Shown piece after piece: positions 30,326 through 39,001 of a stretch of DNA of 64,000 bases. This DNA comes from Pectobacterium peruviense (GTDB lineage: Bacteria > Pseudomonadota > Gammaproteobacteria > Enterobacterales > Enterobacteriaceae), in assembly GCF_002847345.1 (NCBI RefSeq), contig NZ_LXFV01000025.1, forward strand, positions 1 through 64,000, written 5' to 3'. Numbering within the stretch: position 1 is the first letter of the stretch; every line of letters begins with the position of its first letter. A program made the translations under genes and the position numbers. The notes below the pieces were generated by a model that searched no databases, had not been told where the DNA came from, and saw only the letters and a list, made by a program, of their open reading frames with translations.

Positions 30326-31618
30326 CTAGCGAATCACCCGTTTCAGAATGCGCTCCCCAGAATTGCTGAAGTTTTTCGCCGACTCTTCGACGCTCTTTTT
30401 ACTATAATCGAGCTGCTCGATGGTTTGCAGGATCAGGCTGGCAAGCTGGGGATCTTCAAGATAAGAGGAAACGGGCGTTTGCATCGGTTTTTGCAGCGCC
30501 AGCGATAATCCGGCAACCGACAGATCGTTAGTGTCCAGCTTCTGCTTTTCTTCCAGCGTATGTCTGGCAATGCGGCTGAGCGGAATACCGCGCTCGGTCC
30601 CCATCAGCAGCGCCCCTTCAGGATCGTTCATCAGGAAATTCAACAATAGCGCCGCTTCTTTCGGGTGTTTGGTGTTTTTGCTGATGGCAAACAGCATCGA
30701 CGGCTTGAAGAACTGCCCTGAATTCTCCGAACCTGGCGTCATGATATACGGTCCTAATTCAAGCTTACCGGGTGCTGCCAACGGATCGGCGTATTTCTTC
30801 ACAACCGAAATCCACAGATGCGCCCCACCGTATTCGCCGTTAATCCAGGGGCGCGTTTCATACATGCCCACTTTGCCAAACGCGTTGTAATACTTTGAAG
30901 ACGGCATTACATGTTCGTCGATCAAACGCTTGTAGAAGCGGAATGCCTCGATCCATTGCGCCTCACTGTAGTTAAAGCGTTTGTTCTTCTCATCGATCAT
31001 GCCGATCTGATATTTCTGCGTCATGTAATAGTTGATCAATTCCAACACGCCTTCACCACTGTCCTGCGCAGGCGAAGCAATTGGGAAATAGTTATCACCC
31101 AGTTTTTCTTTAAATACCTTGCCCGCGTGGAACAGCTCATCCCAACTGGTGGGATACGGCAGCCCGGCTTTCTTCCAGGTTTCCGTGTTGTAGTACATCA
31201 CCAACGCATTCAGCGAGGTGGAAATCGCGTTCACCTTACCGTCGATGGTTGCTGGCTTCAGCGCATCTTCGGGGAAATCCTGCAATTTCAGTGTATCGGT
31301 CAGCTTATTCAGGTCATAAAACCCAGTGCCAGTCTTGGAAAAAATCGGCAGCCAATTCCAGTTCACCTGGAGTACATCCGGCTCCTCACCGCTGGCAATT
31401 TGCGTCGTCAGACGAGATAAGTGCCCGTCCCAACCGGTATATTCAGGTTTTACACTGATATGCGGATAGTGTTTCTGAAAAGCTTCCAGCGCGCTCAACG
31501 TCGCCTGATGACGGCTGTTTCCTCCCCACCAGGAGAGGCGTAATTCCACTGGTTCAGCAGCCTGCGCGAGCGAACAGAGCGCAGAGAAGGCGATGACAAT
31601 CAGTCCAAGTAATCTCAT
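30326..31618 (-). CDS. Orphan extracellular sugar-binding protein of an ABC transporter
   Basis: This 430-residue protein belongs to the family 1 sugar-binding proteins (MalE/UgpB/TogB-like). A Sec signal peptide of about 20 residues ends in AQA. The mature start VELRLSWWGGNSRHQATLSAL and the YTGWDGHLSRLTTQIASGEEPDVLQVNW segment are typical of receptors for oligosaccharides. No permease or ATPase gene is next to it, so it must use a transporter encoded elsewhere. It is divergent from the GH28 gene and convergent with the 560-residue protein; I infer a pectin-derived oligosaccharide as ligand. Confidence 0.8.
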   Translation of the reverse strand: MRLLGLIVIAFSALCSLAQAAEPVELRLSWWGGNSRHQATLSALEAFQKHYPHISVKPEYTGWDGHLSRLTTQIASGEEPDVLQVNWNWLPIFSKTGTGFYDLNKLTDTLKLQDFPEDALKPATIDGKVNAISTSLNALVMYYNTETWKKAGLPYPTSWDELFHAGKVFKEKLGDNYFPIASPAQDSGEGVLELINYYMTQKYQIGMIDEKNKRFNYSEAQWIEAFRFYKRLIDEHVMPSSKYYNAFGKVGMYETRPWINGEYGGAHLWISVVKKYADPLAAPGKLELGPYIMTPGSENSGQFFKPSMLFAISKNTKHPKEAALLLNFLMNDPEGALLMGTERGIPLSRIARHTLEEKQKLDTNDLSVAGLSLALQKPMQTPVSSYLEDPQLASLILQTIEQLDYSKKSVEESAKNFSNSGERILKRVIR

Positions 31619-31891
31619 TTTTCCCCCAACGACATTATTATTGTGGTGTGTCTGGTGTGGCGTATAGATGAGAACAGGTAGGGTACATGGCTACATTTCT
31701 CGACCCTGACAAGATAGGCAGAACCTTTTTTATCGCGCCAGTCACCGCGGCGGGAAAACGCGTGATTTGCGGGACGGATGGAAGAAATGTTGATGACAGC
31801 GTCGCGTTGGCAGGCATTTCAACCACGCAGCATGAGTCCTATCTGACGCGGTAGGGAGGCGCCTCACATCATTAACCGACGCACCACACCA

Positions 31892-31913
31892 AAAAGAGAT
31901 TTAATTCACAAAT
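31892..31913. promoter_or_regulatory. Possible CRP site between the SBP and GH28 genes
   Basis: Read on the minus strand, this 22-mer matches the CRP consensus at about 15 of 22 positions, with a perfect TGTGA half. It lies in the 546-bp divergent gap (31619-32164), so it could act on either gene. Catabolite control is usual for pectin genes. Nothing else in the gap looks like a gene; the rest is AT-rich promoter-like DNA. Confidence 0.4.
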
Positions 31914-32164
31914 AAGAAACACAAAAACAACAAAATCACTCCACGTACCCGGCAAAAGAGAGAAAGCAGCCTAAAAGCGTGATGAAACACACACTGCATG
32001 AAGCACCGTGTCGCCCTCTTCGTTATGCCTTTCACATTCTCTTAAGCGGTATGCCCTGCGCTGTGAAGCCAGTTCCAAGCTCCGCAGATTTCATCGTGGC
32101 AGACCTGCCGAACACCCCAAAACATGCTGCAATGCGATCATGAAGGACAAAATTGGATCTCATC

Positions 32165-33499
32165 ATGAAACACTCTATTCAGTCATACTCCCCCGCCGCT
32201 GATGGCGTCACACCGGATACCGCCATTTTTCAGCAAGCTATCGATCAGATTGCGGCGCAAGGCGGCGGCACGCTGACGGTGGAACCGGGACGTTATCTGT
32301 TAGGGGGATTACTGCTGCCTTCCAATTTTTGTCTGCAACTGGAGGCCGGAGCTGAACTCATCGTCAGCGGTGATTATGAACAGTTTGCGCAGGCTGCGAC
32401 AATCAGCATGGCCGAACTGTCGCACCGTGCGTTTCTTTATGCCTATCAACAGCGCAATATCACGATCTGCGGTCAAGGTAAGATCATGGGGAATGCCGAT
32501 GCGTATTTTTCTGCGGAGCCTGACGATCAAGGCTACCGTCTGCCAGCACAACATCGCCCACGTATTGTAGTCTTCGAGGATTGCGAACACGTTCGTTTGT
32601 GTGATTTTACGATTGAACACGCCCCAATGTGGACCGTGCATCTGGTCAGCTGTCGCCAGATCATCGTCGAACGTTTGACGATTGATAACGATCTGAGCAT
32701 GGCGAATACCGATGCGTTGGATCTCGACAGCTGTCAGCAGGTGCAAATCAGTAACTGTTCATTGAGCGCTGCCGACGATGCGCTGTGCATCAAAACCACC
32801 CATAAGCCTCCCCATCTGCAACGTAAGGTGCAGCAGGTTGTCATCAGCAACTGTCTGCTGCGTTCCAAGAGCTGCGCGCTAAAAATCGGCACCGAAACCT
32901 TTGCCGATATCGAAGATATCTCCGTCAGCAACTGCGCTATTTACGATACCAACCGCGCAATCGGCCTGATCTCTCGTGATGGTGGCGCATTCCGACGCCT
33001 GCAATTCAGCAACATCACGTTCCAGTGCGTTGCCGCACATCCGTGCCACTGGGGCAAAGCCGATCCGATCTTTATCTCCGTGCGCTATCGCGATCCCGCC
33101 ATCGAGCCGGGTCGGATCGAAGCGGTACAATTTTCTCAGATCGCTGGGATCAGCGAGGGGGCAATTAACCTGCACAGCACACCCGCAGGCTACATTCGCG
33201 ATATCCACTTCCACGCGGTGCATCTCGAACAGCGGCAGAGCGATTCACCGGAACAGGGCATGTACGATGTGCGCCCACCCTGCAACCCAGAACGCCCAAC
33301 AGGAATGGGGCTGGACAATGCATATCGGGTCGATCCGGTAACGGGCCGCGCCTTCGGCGTCGAGCATTATCCAGACGGCATGCCTGCACTCTTTGCCCGT
33401 GGCGTCCTGAACCTGACCACCAGCCACATGACGATCCACCGCCCCGATCCGCTGCCATCCGGCTGGCATCACGCCGCGATCGTGCAGTTGGAAGAATAA
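32165..33499 (+). CDS. Cytoplasmic GH28-family glycosidase (polygalacturonase-like)
   Basis: The 444-residue protein is a right-handed beta-helix enzyme of family GH28. It has no signal peptide, unlike secreted pectinases, so it should act on imported oligosaccharides in the cytoplasm. Of the family's active-site motifs, NTD (181-183, NTDALD) and the acidic pair D204-D205 ([10 protein letters not shown]) are present. The expected G-H-G segment reads [11 protein letters not shown] (234-244), with no His, and the RIK motif is not evident. It is therefore a divergent member, perhaps acting on rhamnogalacturonan or on galacturonosides. TTG 32153, with AAGGA upstream, is an alternative start. Confidence 0.8.
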   Translation: MKHSIQSYSPAADGVTPDTAIFQQAIDQIAAQGGGTLTVEPGRYLLGGLLLPSNFCLQLEAGAELIVSGDYEQFAQAATISMAELSHRAFLYAYQQRNITICGQGKIMGNADAYFSAEPDDQGYRLPAQHRPRIVVFEDCEHVRLCDFTIEHAPMWTVHLVSCRQIIVERLTIDNDLSMANTDALDLDSCQQVQISNCSLSAADDALCIKTTHKPPHLQRKVQQVVISNCLLRSKSCALKIGTETFADIEDISVSNCAIYDTNRAIGLISRDGGAFRRLQFSNITFQCVAAHPCHWGKADPIFISVRYRDPAIEPGRIEAVQFSQIAGISEGAINLHSTPAGYIRDIHFHAVHLEQRQSDSPEQGMYDVRPPCNPERPTGMGLDNAYRVDPVTGRAFGVEHYPDGMPALFARGVLNLTTSHMTIHRPDPLPSGWHHAAIVQLEE

Positions 33500-33510
33500 G
33501 CACTTTCGGG

Positions 33511-33537
33511 TAGTATGCGACGGCTTTTTGCATACTA
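33511..33537. other. Inverted repeat upstream of queD
   Basis: TAGTATGC (33511-33518) and its exact complement GCATACTA (33530-33537) flank an 11-bp spacer in the 82-bp gap between the GH28 gene and queD. It could be an operator or a weak terminator. No preQ1 riboswitch fold was recognised here. Confidence 0.4.
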
Positions 33538-33581
33538 TGTTCTGGAAGCCCCTTTTTCAGAACGGAACCGGGAACATCGCT

Positions 33582-33944
33582 ATGGTCACTACACTATTTA
33601 AAGATTTTCAGTTTGAAGCCGCACATCATTTGCCTCACGTGCCAGAAGGCCACAAATGCGGGAGACTGCATGGGCACTCTTTCATGGTGAGACTGGAAAT
33701 TACCGGTGAAGTAGATCCGTATACCGGCTGGGTGATGGATTTCTCTGAACTGAAAGCCGCGTTCAAGGCGACATGGGAACGGTTGGATCATCACTATCTG
33801 AATGAGATCCCCGGTCTGGAAAACCCAACCAGCGAAGTGCTGGCACACTGGATCTGGCAACAGCTGAAGCCGACACTACCGCTGCTCAGCGCCGTGATGG
33901 TGAAAGAAACCTGCACCGCAGGCTGCGTCTATAAAGGCGAGTAA
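33582..33944 (+). CDS. queD: 6-carboxy-5,6,7,8-tetrahydropterin synthase
   Basis: QueD makes carboxytetrahydropterin from dihydroneopterin triphosphate, an early step of queuosine synthesis. I chose ATG 33582, giving 120 residues that start [15 protein letters not shown] as in E. coli; a longer opening to 33528 adds a tail not found in the family. Zinc-binding histidines are in FEAAHH and in RLHGHS (H30, H32), the catalytic Cys26 is in HKCGRLHGH, and the C-terminal [13 protein letters not shown] is conserved. Confidence 0.96.
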   Translation: MVTTLFKDFQFEAAHHLPHVPEGHKCGRLHGHSFMVRLEITGEVDPYTGWVMDFSELKAAFKATWERLDHHYLNEIPGLENPTSEVLAHWIWQQLKPTLPLLSAVMVKETCTAGCVYKGE

Positions 33945-33965
33945 CGAGGAAGTAGCGTGTAGTCT

Positions 33966-33990
33966 GGCGTGAGGATCCTTTTCTCACGCC
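33966..33990. terminator. Hairpin between convergent queD and queE
   Basis: GGCGTGAG (33966-33973) pairs exactly with CTCACGCC (33983-33990). No T tract follows on either strand, so termination efficiency is uncertain. A perfect palindrome, CCTGATATCAGG at 33992-34003, overlaps the queE stop codon. Confidence 0.5.
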
Positions 33991-33998
33991 TCCTGATA

Positions 33999-34670
33999 TC
34001 AGGCGATATTCAGGTACTTATGCGTCTGCATGGAAAGCCGCCAATTGCGGGCAATACAGGTCGCGATGCACAGTTTGGTCGCGTCGTCTTTCTGACTGAT
34101 CGGCTGTAACGCTACGATGCGCGGCTTATCATCATCAAGCCGCGCCAACAGTGCATCCAACGCTTCGATATCACGTTCACGCGCCACCGGGTGTTTGATT
34201 TCATCTGCCCGTTGCAGCGCCTGATCGAGCACCTTCATGCCACCACGCATGTTCACCTTTGGCGATACCGTCACCCAGGTTTTGGGCGAACAGCGCACGT
34301 CGTGCGTGCCGCTGGTTTCGATCTGGCAGCTGAAGCCCTGCTTTTCCAGCTGTAGCGTCAGCGGTGCCAAATCATGAATGCAGGGCTCGCCACCGGTGAT
34401 CACAATGTGGCGTGCGGTGTAACCTTGCTGCGCCATCAGTGCCAGAATATCGTCCGCACTCGCCGCGCCCCAGGCGTCGCTTTCTTCTGTTTTTACCAGC
34501 ACCTGATCCAATGAGGTTTCCCGCTCTGCCAGTTTGTCCCAGGTATGTTTGGTATCACACCAGCTACAGCCTACCGGGCACCCTTGCAGGCGCACAAACA
34601 CCGCCGGAACACCGGTAAAATAGCCTTCACCCTGTAACGTCTGGAACATTTCATTAATCGGGTACTGCAT
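33999..34670 (-). CDS. queE: 7-carboxy-7-deazaguanine synthase
   Basis: QueE is a radical-SAM enzyme that contracts carboxytetrahydropterin to carboxydeazaguanine, the step after QueD in queuosine synthesis. The three cluster cysteines are C31, C35 and C38 in CPVGCSWC, and the FQTLQGEGYFTG and ITGGEPCIHD segments are family hallmarks. At 223 residues it matches the enterobacterial length. queD and queE converge here; in E. coli they are separated by the cysJIH genes. Confidence 0.96.
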   Translation of the reverse strand: MQYPINEMFQTLQGEGYFTGVPAVFVRLQGCPVGCSWCDTKHTWDKLAERETSLDQVLVKTEESDAWGAASADDILALMAQQGYTARHIVITGGEPCIHDLAPLTLQLEKQGFSCQIETSGTHDVRCSPKTWVTVSPKVNMRGGMKVLDQALQRADEIKHPVARERDIEALDALLARLDDDKPRIVALQPISQKDDATKLCIATCIARNWRLSMQTHKYLNIA

Positions 34671-34703
34671 GTTTTCACTGTCTCACTGACTTAAAAAACA
34701 CAT

Positions 34704-34740
34704 TATACCCTAAATCATTCGCGTTGCAGGGCAGCAGCCG
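34704..34740. repeat. ERIC-like end fragment
   Basis: TATACCCTAAATCATTCG followed by a GTTGCAGG block resembles the reverse complement of the ERIC right end at 8860-8889, with a few changes. The similarity fades within about 40 bp, so this is a fragment or a related short repeat. It lies between queE and the first metallo-beta-lactamase-fold gene. Confidence 0.4.
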
Positions 34741-34872
34741 CTCAGCAACCCATTTGTCGGCAGCACGCCAAGCCAAGGGACAGTTGAGTAATTCGACGAG
34801 TGCGTCAATAATCAATCTGTTGTTACGATTTCACCTGCTTTCATGTTTCATTATTAACAAGGACAAAAATAA

Positions 34873-35856
34873 ATGAAGTTATTGAAACCATTAGCCTTAT
34901 TACTCGCCTCTTGTGCATTTGTGCCTGCGTTTACGCAGGCACAGGATATCGCCCAGGTTAAAACGCAGCCAGGTTATTACCGCATGATGCTCGGACAGTT
35001 TGAAATCACCGCCCTGTCTGACGGCACCAACACCATGTCCATGGATAAACTGTTGCAGCGCACCCCGCCAGAAAAAATCACCGAACTGTTGGCAGAAAAA
35101 TCGCTAACACCACAGGTGGAAACATCGATCAACGCCTATTTGGTCAATACCGGGAAACACCTGATTTTGATCGATACCGGCAACGGTAAACAAAGTAATC
35201 CTACGGTAGGGAAGGTGCTGCCAAATCTGATTGCGGCGGGTTACAAACCTGAACAGGTCGATACCGTATTGATGACCCACCTACACGGTGACCACTTTGG
35301 CGGTTTGGTGCAGGACAATAAGCTGAACTACCCGAATGCCACCGTGTATGTCAGTCAACCAGAAACCGACTTCTGGCTCAGCCCAGAAAATCTGAAGAAT
35401 GCGCCAGAAGGTAGAAAGGCGGCGTTCCAACGCGTGCAGAACATCTTTGATGCCATTAAGAAAGATAACAAGCTGAAAACCTTCCCAGCCCCGCAGACGG
35501 TACTTCTGCCCGGAATCACCGCGATTCCAAGCCCAGGGCATACGCCGGGACACACCTCGTTTATGGTTGAAAGCGAGGGGAAAAAGTTGCTGGTATGGGG
35601 AGATATCGTTCATGCAGAAGCGGTGCAGATGAGCTTACCAGCCACCACCATCAGCTTTGACTCAAATATGGATCAAGCGACGGAGTCTCGTAATAAAGCA
35701 CTGGCCGACGCCGCCAGTCAGGGTTATTGGGTCGCGGGTGCTCACCTGCCCTTCCCCGGTATCGGCCACGTAGGTACACGTCTGGAACGCAACGGCACCA
35801 CCAACGGTTACCGCTGGCTTCCGGCGAATTACAGCATAGCTGGGCTGTCACAGTAA
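34873..35856 (+). CDS. Periplasmic MBL-fold metallo-hydrolase, copy 1
   Basis: The 327-residue protein is exported by a Sec signal peptide ending near TQA (residue 23) and belongs to the metallo-beta-lactamase fold hydrolases. The metal-binding motif H136-x-H138-x-D140-H141 is intact, later metal ligands appear in PGHTPGHTS and WGDIVHAEA, and the protein ends in a family-typical GYRWLPANYS segment. It is clearly a paralogue of the gene at 36903, by long identical blocks such as GYYRMMLGQFEITALSDGT. Lactone or ester substrates are plausible, including quorum-sensing lactones, but nothing in the sequence fixes this. Confidence 0.82.
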   Translation: MKLLKPLALLLASCAFVPAFTQAQDIAQVKTQPGYYRMMLGQFEITALSDGTNTMSMDKLLQRTPPEKITELLAEKSLTPQVETSINAYLVNTGKHLILIDTGNGKQSNPTVGKVLPNLIAAGYKPEQVDTVLMTHLHGDHFGGLVQDNKLNYPNATVYVSQPETDFWLSPENLKNAPEGRKAAFQRVQNIFDAIKKDNKLKTFPAPQTVLLPGITAIPSPGHTPGHTSFMVESEGKKLLVWGDIVHAEAVQMSLPATTISFDSNMDQATESRNKALADAASQGYWVAGAHLPFPGIGHVGTRLERNGTTNGYRWLPANYSIAGLSQ

Positions 35857-35871
35857 TCCCCTCGCCGTCAC

Positions 35872-36804
35872 TCAAGCAGGGGGCGAATCCGCCTCCTGCT
35901 CCACCACCACCTCCGCAATTTGCTCATACAACCACTTGATCGCCGGATTACTGTCCTGCCTTGCATGCCAGAGCGCCGAGAGCGTATACCTCGGTAAATC
36001 AAGCGGAACCGGGCTGTCGATCAGGCCGTAATGCTGACACCACAGCGTCGCCAGTTTTTCCGGTACGGTAGCGACTGACGGCGTTTGCTGCAATATTCCC
36101 GGCAGAGCGGAGAAATGCGGCGTGGTGTAATGAATCGTCCGCGTCATTCCCTGTTTTTCCAGCATGTCGTCCACGACACCACGTGCACGTTCACGGTAAG
36201 TCACCAGTAAATGGCGCTGCTGGCTGTATAGAGCCAAAGGAAGAGGACACAGCAACGTGAGCTGCTGCGGATGCCAAAGCGCTCGGAACCCTGACGATAG
36301 CAGCGCGCGCTGCTTCAACCAATTGGCCTGCGAGCTGGCGACGGAGATCACCAGATCGACGCTGTCATTTTCCAACCGATCCACATCCAAAAATGGATCG
36401 GTGGCAACAAGGTTGATGCGCAAATTAGGCGCCGTCGCGTTGAGCCGTTTCAGCAACAACGGCATCAGCCATATTTCTACCCAATCGGTCATTCCCAGCG
36501 TGATCACTCGTGAATCTGTCCGCGGATCAAATCTCTCGGGATCGCCCAAAACCGACTGCAACTGTTCAAAAGTAGGTGACAGTTGGGTCGCCAGATAATC
36601 CGCGCGCGCCGTTGGGCGCATCACCTGCCCCGTGCGGATAAACAGAGGATCGTCAAACAGTGTACGCAAACGCGCCAGCGCACCACTTACGGCGGGCTGC
36701 CCCAAATGCAGCTTATCCGCCGCAGCGGAGACGCTTTTTTCGCGATACAACACCAGAAATGTCACCAGCAGATTTAAATCCACGCCTCGAAAATCATTTT
36801 CCAT
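35872..36804 (-). CDS. LysR-family transcriptional regulator
   Basis: The 310-residue protein has an N-terminal winged helix-turn-helix (KSVSAAADKLHLGQPAVSGAL) followed by a LysR effector-binding domain, in a NodD/NahR-like style (the DPLFIRTGQVMRPT segment). I chose ATG 36804 (MENDFRGVDLNLL); the longer reading to 36861 starts with a hydrophobic stretch out of place for this family. It is divergent from the second MBL-fold gene and the SDR gene, 98 bp away, and therefore likely controls them. Confidence 0.85.
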   Translation of the reverse strand: MENDFRGVDLNLLVTFLVLYREKSVSAAADKLHLGQPAVSGALARLRTLFDDPLFIRTGQVMRPTARADYLATQLSPTFEQLQSVLGDPERFDPRTDSRVITLGMTDWVEIWLMPLLLKRLNATAPNLRINLVATDPFLDVDRLENDSVDLVISVASSQANWLKQRALLSSGFRALWHPQQLTLLCPLPLALYSQQRHLLVTYRERARGVVDDMLEKQGMTRTIHYTTPHFSALPGILQQTPSVATVPEKLATLWCQHYGLIDSPVPLDLPRYTLSALWHARQDSNPAIKWLYEQIAEVVVEQEADSPPA

Positions 36805-36902
36805 GATAGTCAGTATCAAGTTAATCAATTTGAACAATAGTACCGTCAGCAGAATAATCATTCCAGTCCCTGACGAGCAGGGTCACCTTCCAGGAATGCA
36901 TA

Positions 36903-37892
36903 ATGAAAATGAATCTTCTGAAACAGACGTTATTACCCGTGGTTTTGCTGACGGGAACGCCCCTTATCGCCGAGGCAGAATCGGTGCCTCAACTGAGAAC
37001 GCAGGCGCCGGGTTATTACCGGATGATGCTAGGCCAGTTTGAAATTACGGCCCTTTCTGACGGTACGGTCACTATCCCACTAGATAAACTGCTCACCCAC
37101 ATTCCCCACGAAGACATGCTGCACCTGCTGGCGCAAAAGAATCTTCAGCCGCAGGTCGAAACCTCAATTAACGCGTATCTCATTAATACAGGTAAACGGC
37201 TGATACTGGTAGACACTGGGGCCGGGCCACTGTTCGGCAAACAGGGGGGGAAATTACCCGACAACCTGCGCGCCGCTGGCTATCCACCGGAGAAGATTGA
37301 TACCGTTTTGCTGACCCATATTCATGCCGATCATTCTGGCGGCGTCTCGCGTGACGGCAAGCTGGTTTTCCCTAACGCCACCGTTTACGTTAATCAGAAG
37401 GATGTAGATTTCTGGCTCAACCCGGCTAACAGCCACCATGTGCGGGATAGCGAAAAACACACATTCGGGCAGTCTGAGGATTCATTACAACCTGTCGTTG
37501 CCGCCAAACGGCTGAAAACCTTCTCCGACAAGCAGCCGCTTTTTCCGGGTATTACCGCCGTACCAGCACCGGGGCATACGCCAGGTCATAGTCTTTATCA
37601 GATCGAAAGTGACGGTCAAAAACTGACGCTATGGGGCGATACGATCCATGCCGAAGCGGTACAATTTCCTCGTCCGATGACCACGATCGATTTCGATCGC
37701 AATATGGATGAAGCCGCAGAAGCGCGTTTACAGATTCTGGCAGAGGCGGCGCAGAATAATGAATGGATTGGTGCGGCACACATTTCCTTTCCCGGTTTAG
37801 GTCAGGTCAAAGCCGTGTATGATTCAAGCGGTAAACCAAACGGCTATCGCTGGATCCCTGCGAATTACAGTATGGCGGGGCTAAAAAACTAA
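36903..37892 (+). CDS. Periplasmic MBL-fold metallo-hydrolase, copy 2
   Basis: The 329-residue protein is a second secreted metallo-beta-lactamase-fold hydrolase, with a signal peptide ending near AEA (residue 25) and the motif H139-x-H141-x-D143-H144. It shares long stretches with the copy at 34873, including QVETSINAYL and GYRWIPANYSMAGL, so the two arose by local duplication, with the LysR gene now between them. The ribosome site AGGA is 7 bp before ATG 36903; ATG 36909 is possible. It is followed after 8 bp by the SDR gene. Confidence 0.82.
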   Translation: MKMNLLKQTLLPVVLLTGTPLIAEAESVPQLRTQAPGYYRMMLGQFEITALSDGTVTIPLDKLLTHIPHEDMLHLLAQKNLQPQVETSINAYLINTGKRLILVDTGAGPLFGKQGGKLPDNLRAAGYPPEKIDTVLLTHIHADHSGGVSRDGKLVFPNATVYVNQKDVDFWLNPANSHHVRDSEKHTFGQSEDSLQPVVAAKRLKTFSDKQPLFPGITAVPAPGHTPGHSLYQIESDGQKLTLWGDTIHAEAVQFPRPMTTIDFDRNMDEAAEARLQILAEAAQNNEWIGAAHISFPGLGQVKAVYDSSGKPNGYRWIPANYSMAGLKN

Positions 37893-37900
37893 GGGGCAGA

Positions 37901-38647
37901 ATGGAATTCATTACGTTAATTACTGGCGGTTCGCGCGGCATCGGTCGCGCAACCGCACGCTATCTGGCAGGAAAAGGCCACAAGATTTGTATCGGCTACC
38001 GCACCCAGCAGGATAGTGCGAATGGCGTCCTCGAAGAGATACGCGCGAGCGGCGGAACTGCCATCGCCGTTCAGGTCGATATCGCCGATGAAGAGCAGGT
38101 CATCGAACTCTTTAAGCAAACCGATAAAATGCTTGGGCGTCTGACAGGCCTAGTGAATAACGCCGCGATACTCAAACCTCAGGCCACTATTGAACAGCTT
38201 GATGCCACACGGCTTAACGATATTTTTGCCACCAATACCGTGGGTAGTTTTCTCTGTGCTCGGGAAGCGGTCAAGCGCATGGCATTTCGGCATGGTGGAA
38301 AAGGTGGAGCTATCGTCAACGTGTCATCCGCAGCCGCTCGGCTGGGTTCACCACACGAGTATATCGACTATGCGGCCTCAAAGGGCGCGCTCGATACCTT
38401 AACTATTGGTTTATCTCTGGAAGTCGCCGATCAGGGCATTCGGGTTAACGCCGTGCGGCCCGGTTTTATTTATACCGATATGCATGCAGACGGTGGAGAA
38501 CCGGCAAGGGTCGATCGCGTCAAGCATTCGCTGCCCATGAAACGAGGCGGTCACCCGATGGAAGTCGCGCAGGCGATAGGCTGGTTGTTATCGGACGAGG
38601 CCTCTTACGTCACTGGGAATTTTATCGACTTGGCGGGCGGGAAATAA
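37901..38647 (+). CDS. SDR-family NAD(P)-dependent oxidoreductase
   Basis: The 248-residue protein is a classical short-chain dehydrogenase/reductase. The dinucleotide motif TGGSRGIG is at 8-15, NNA at 86-88, the catalytic Ser in VNVSSAAARLG, and Tyr157-x3-Lys161 in YAASK. It is similar to glucose dehydrogenase and 3-oxoacyl reductase types; the substrate cannot be read from the sequence. It is translated 8 bp after the second MBL-fold gene, and the two are probably one transcript under the divergent LysR. Confidence 0.82.
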   Translation: MEFITLITGGSRGIGRATARYLAGKGHKICIGYRTQQDSANGVLEEIRASGGTAIAVQVDIADEEQVIELFKQTDKMLGRLTGLVNNAAILKPQATIEQLDATRLNDIFATNTVGSFLCAREAVKRMAFRHGGKGGAIVNVSSAAARLGSPHEYIDYAASKGALDTLTIGLSLEVADQGIRVNAVRPGFIYTDMHADGGEPARVDRVKHSLPMKRGGHPMEVAQAIGWLLSDEASYVTGNFIDLAGGK

Positions 38648-38701
38648 TCCCCCCCTCTCATCCCTCCTCTTAATCACACTTGTTATGCAGGCGAAGAGAG
38701 A

Positions 38702-38958
38702 GTTTCGTGCGCCATACTGCCGCCATTCATATGTAACATATACACGCGCCCGACGCAGGGCGCTCAGTCGCCGCCGCCCTGCGAACCCAGGCTTCCGGCT
38801 AAATTATACCGCTGCGCGGTTCCATCGGTGCCCATGCCCGCTTTTCGAGCCGCCAGTGACGCGTTCCCGACGCGGCACTGGCTTTCGCGACGTCCTGTCG
38901 CTCACTCGGCGGTCAAGCGCACCGCTGCATAATTTTCACGCCGGATAACGGCCAAACC
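38702..38958 (+). repeat. Large structured repeat, element 1
   Basis: This copy occupies most of the 354-bp gap between the SDR gene and rhiN; I see no gene there. Stems: GCAGGGCG (38755-38762) with 38775-38782; ACCGC (38808-38812) with 38816-38820; an outer CGGTGC (38826-38831) with 38919-38924 that encloses GCCAGTG (38852-38858) with 38876-38882, itself holding CGCGT (38860-38864) with 38870-38874, and GCGAC (38887-38891) with 38897-38901. It starts with GTTTCGTGCGC and ends with GATAACGGCCAAACC. The same plan, with changed but still complementary stems, is found at 53188-53451 and 60037-60370. Confidence 0.75.
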
Positions 38959-39001
38959 ATAAAAATTCGCAGCATTTGCATATAAGAGTAACGATGACCT
39001 C

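Noticed and set aside
33500-33581. preQ1 riboswitch before queD
   Set aside because: Only a simple inverted repeat is visible; none of the preQ1 class sequence patterns was found.
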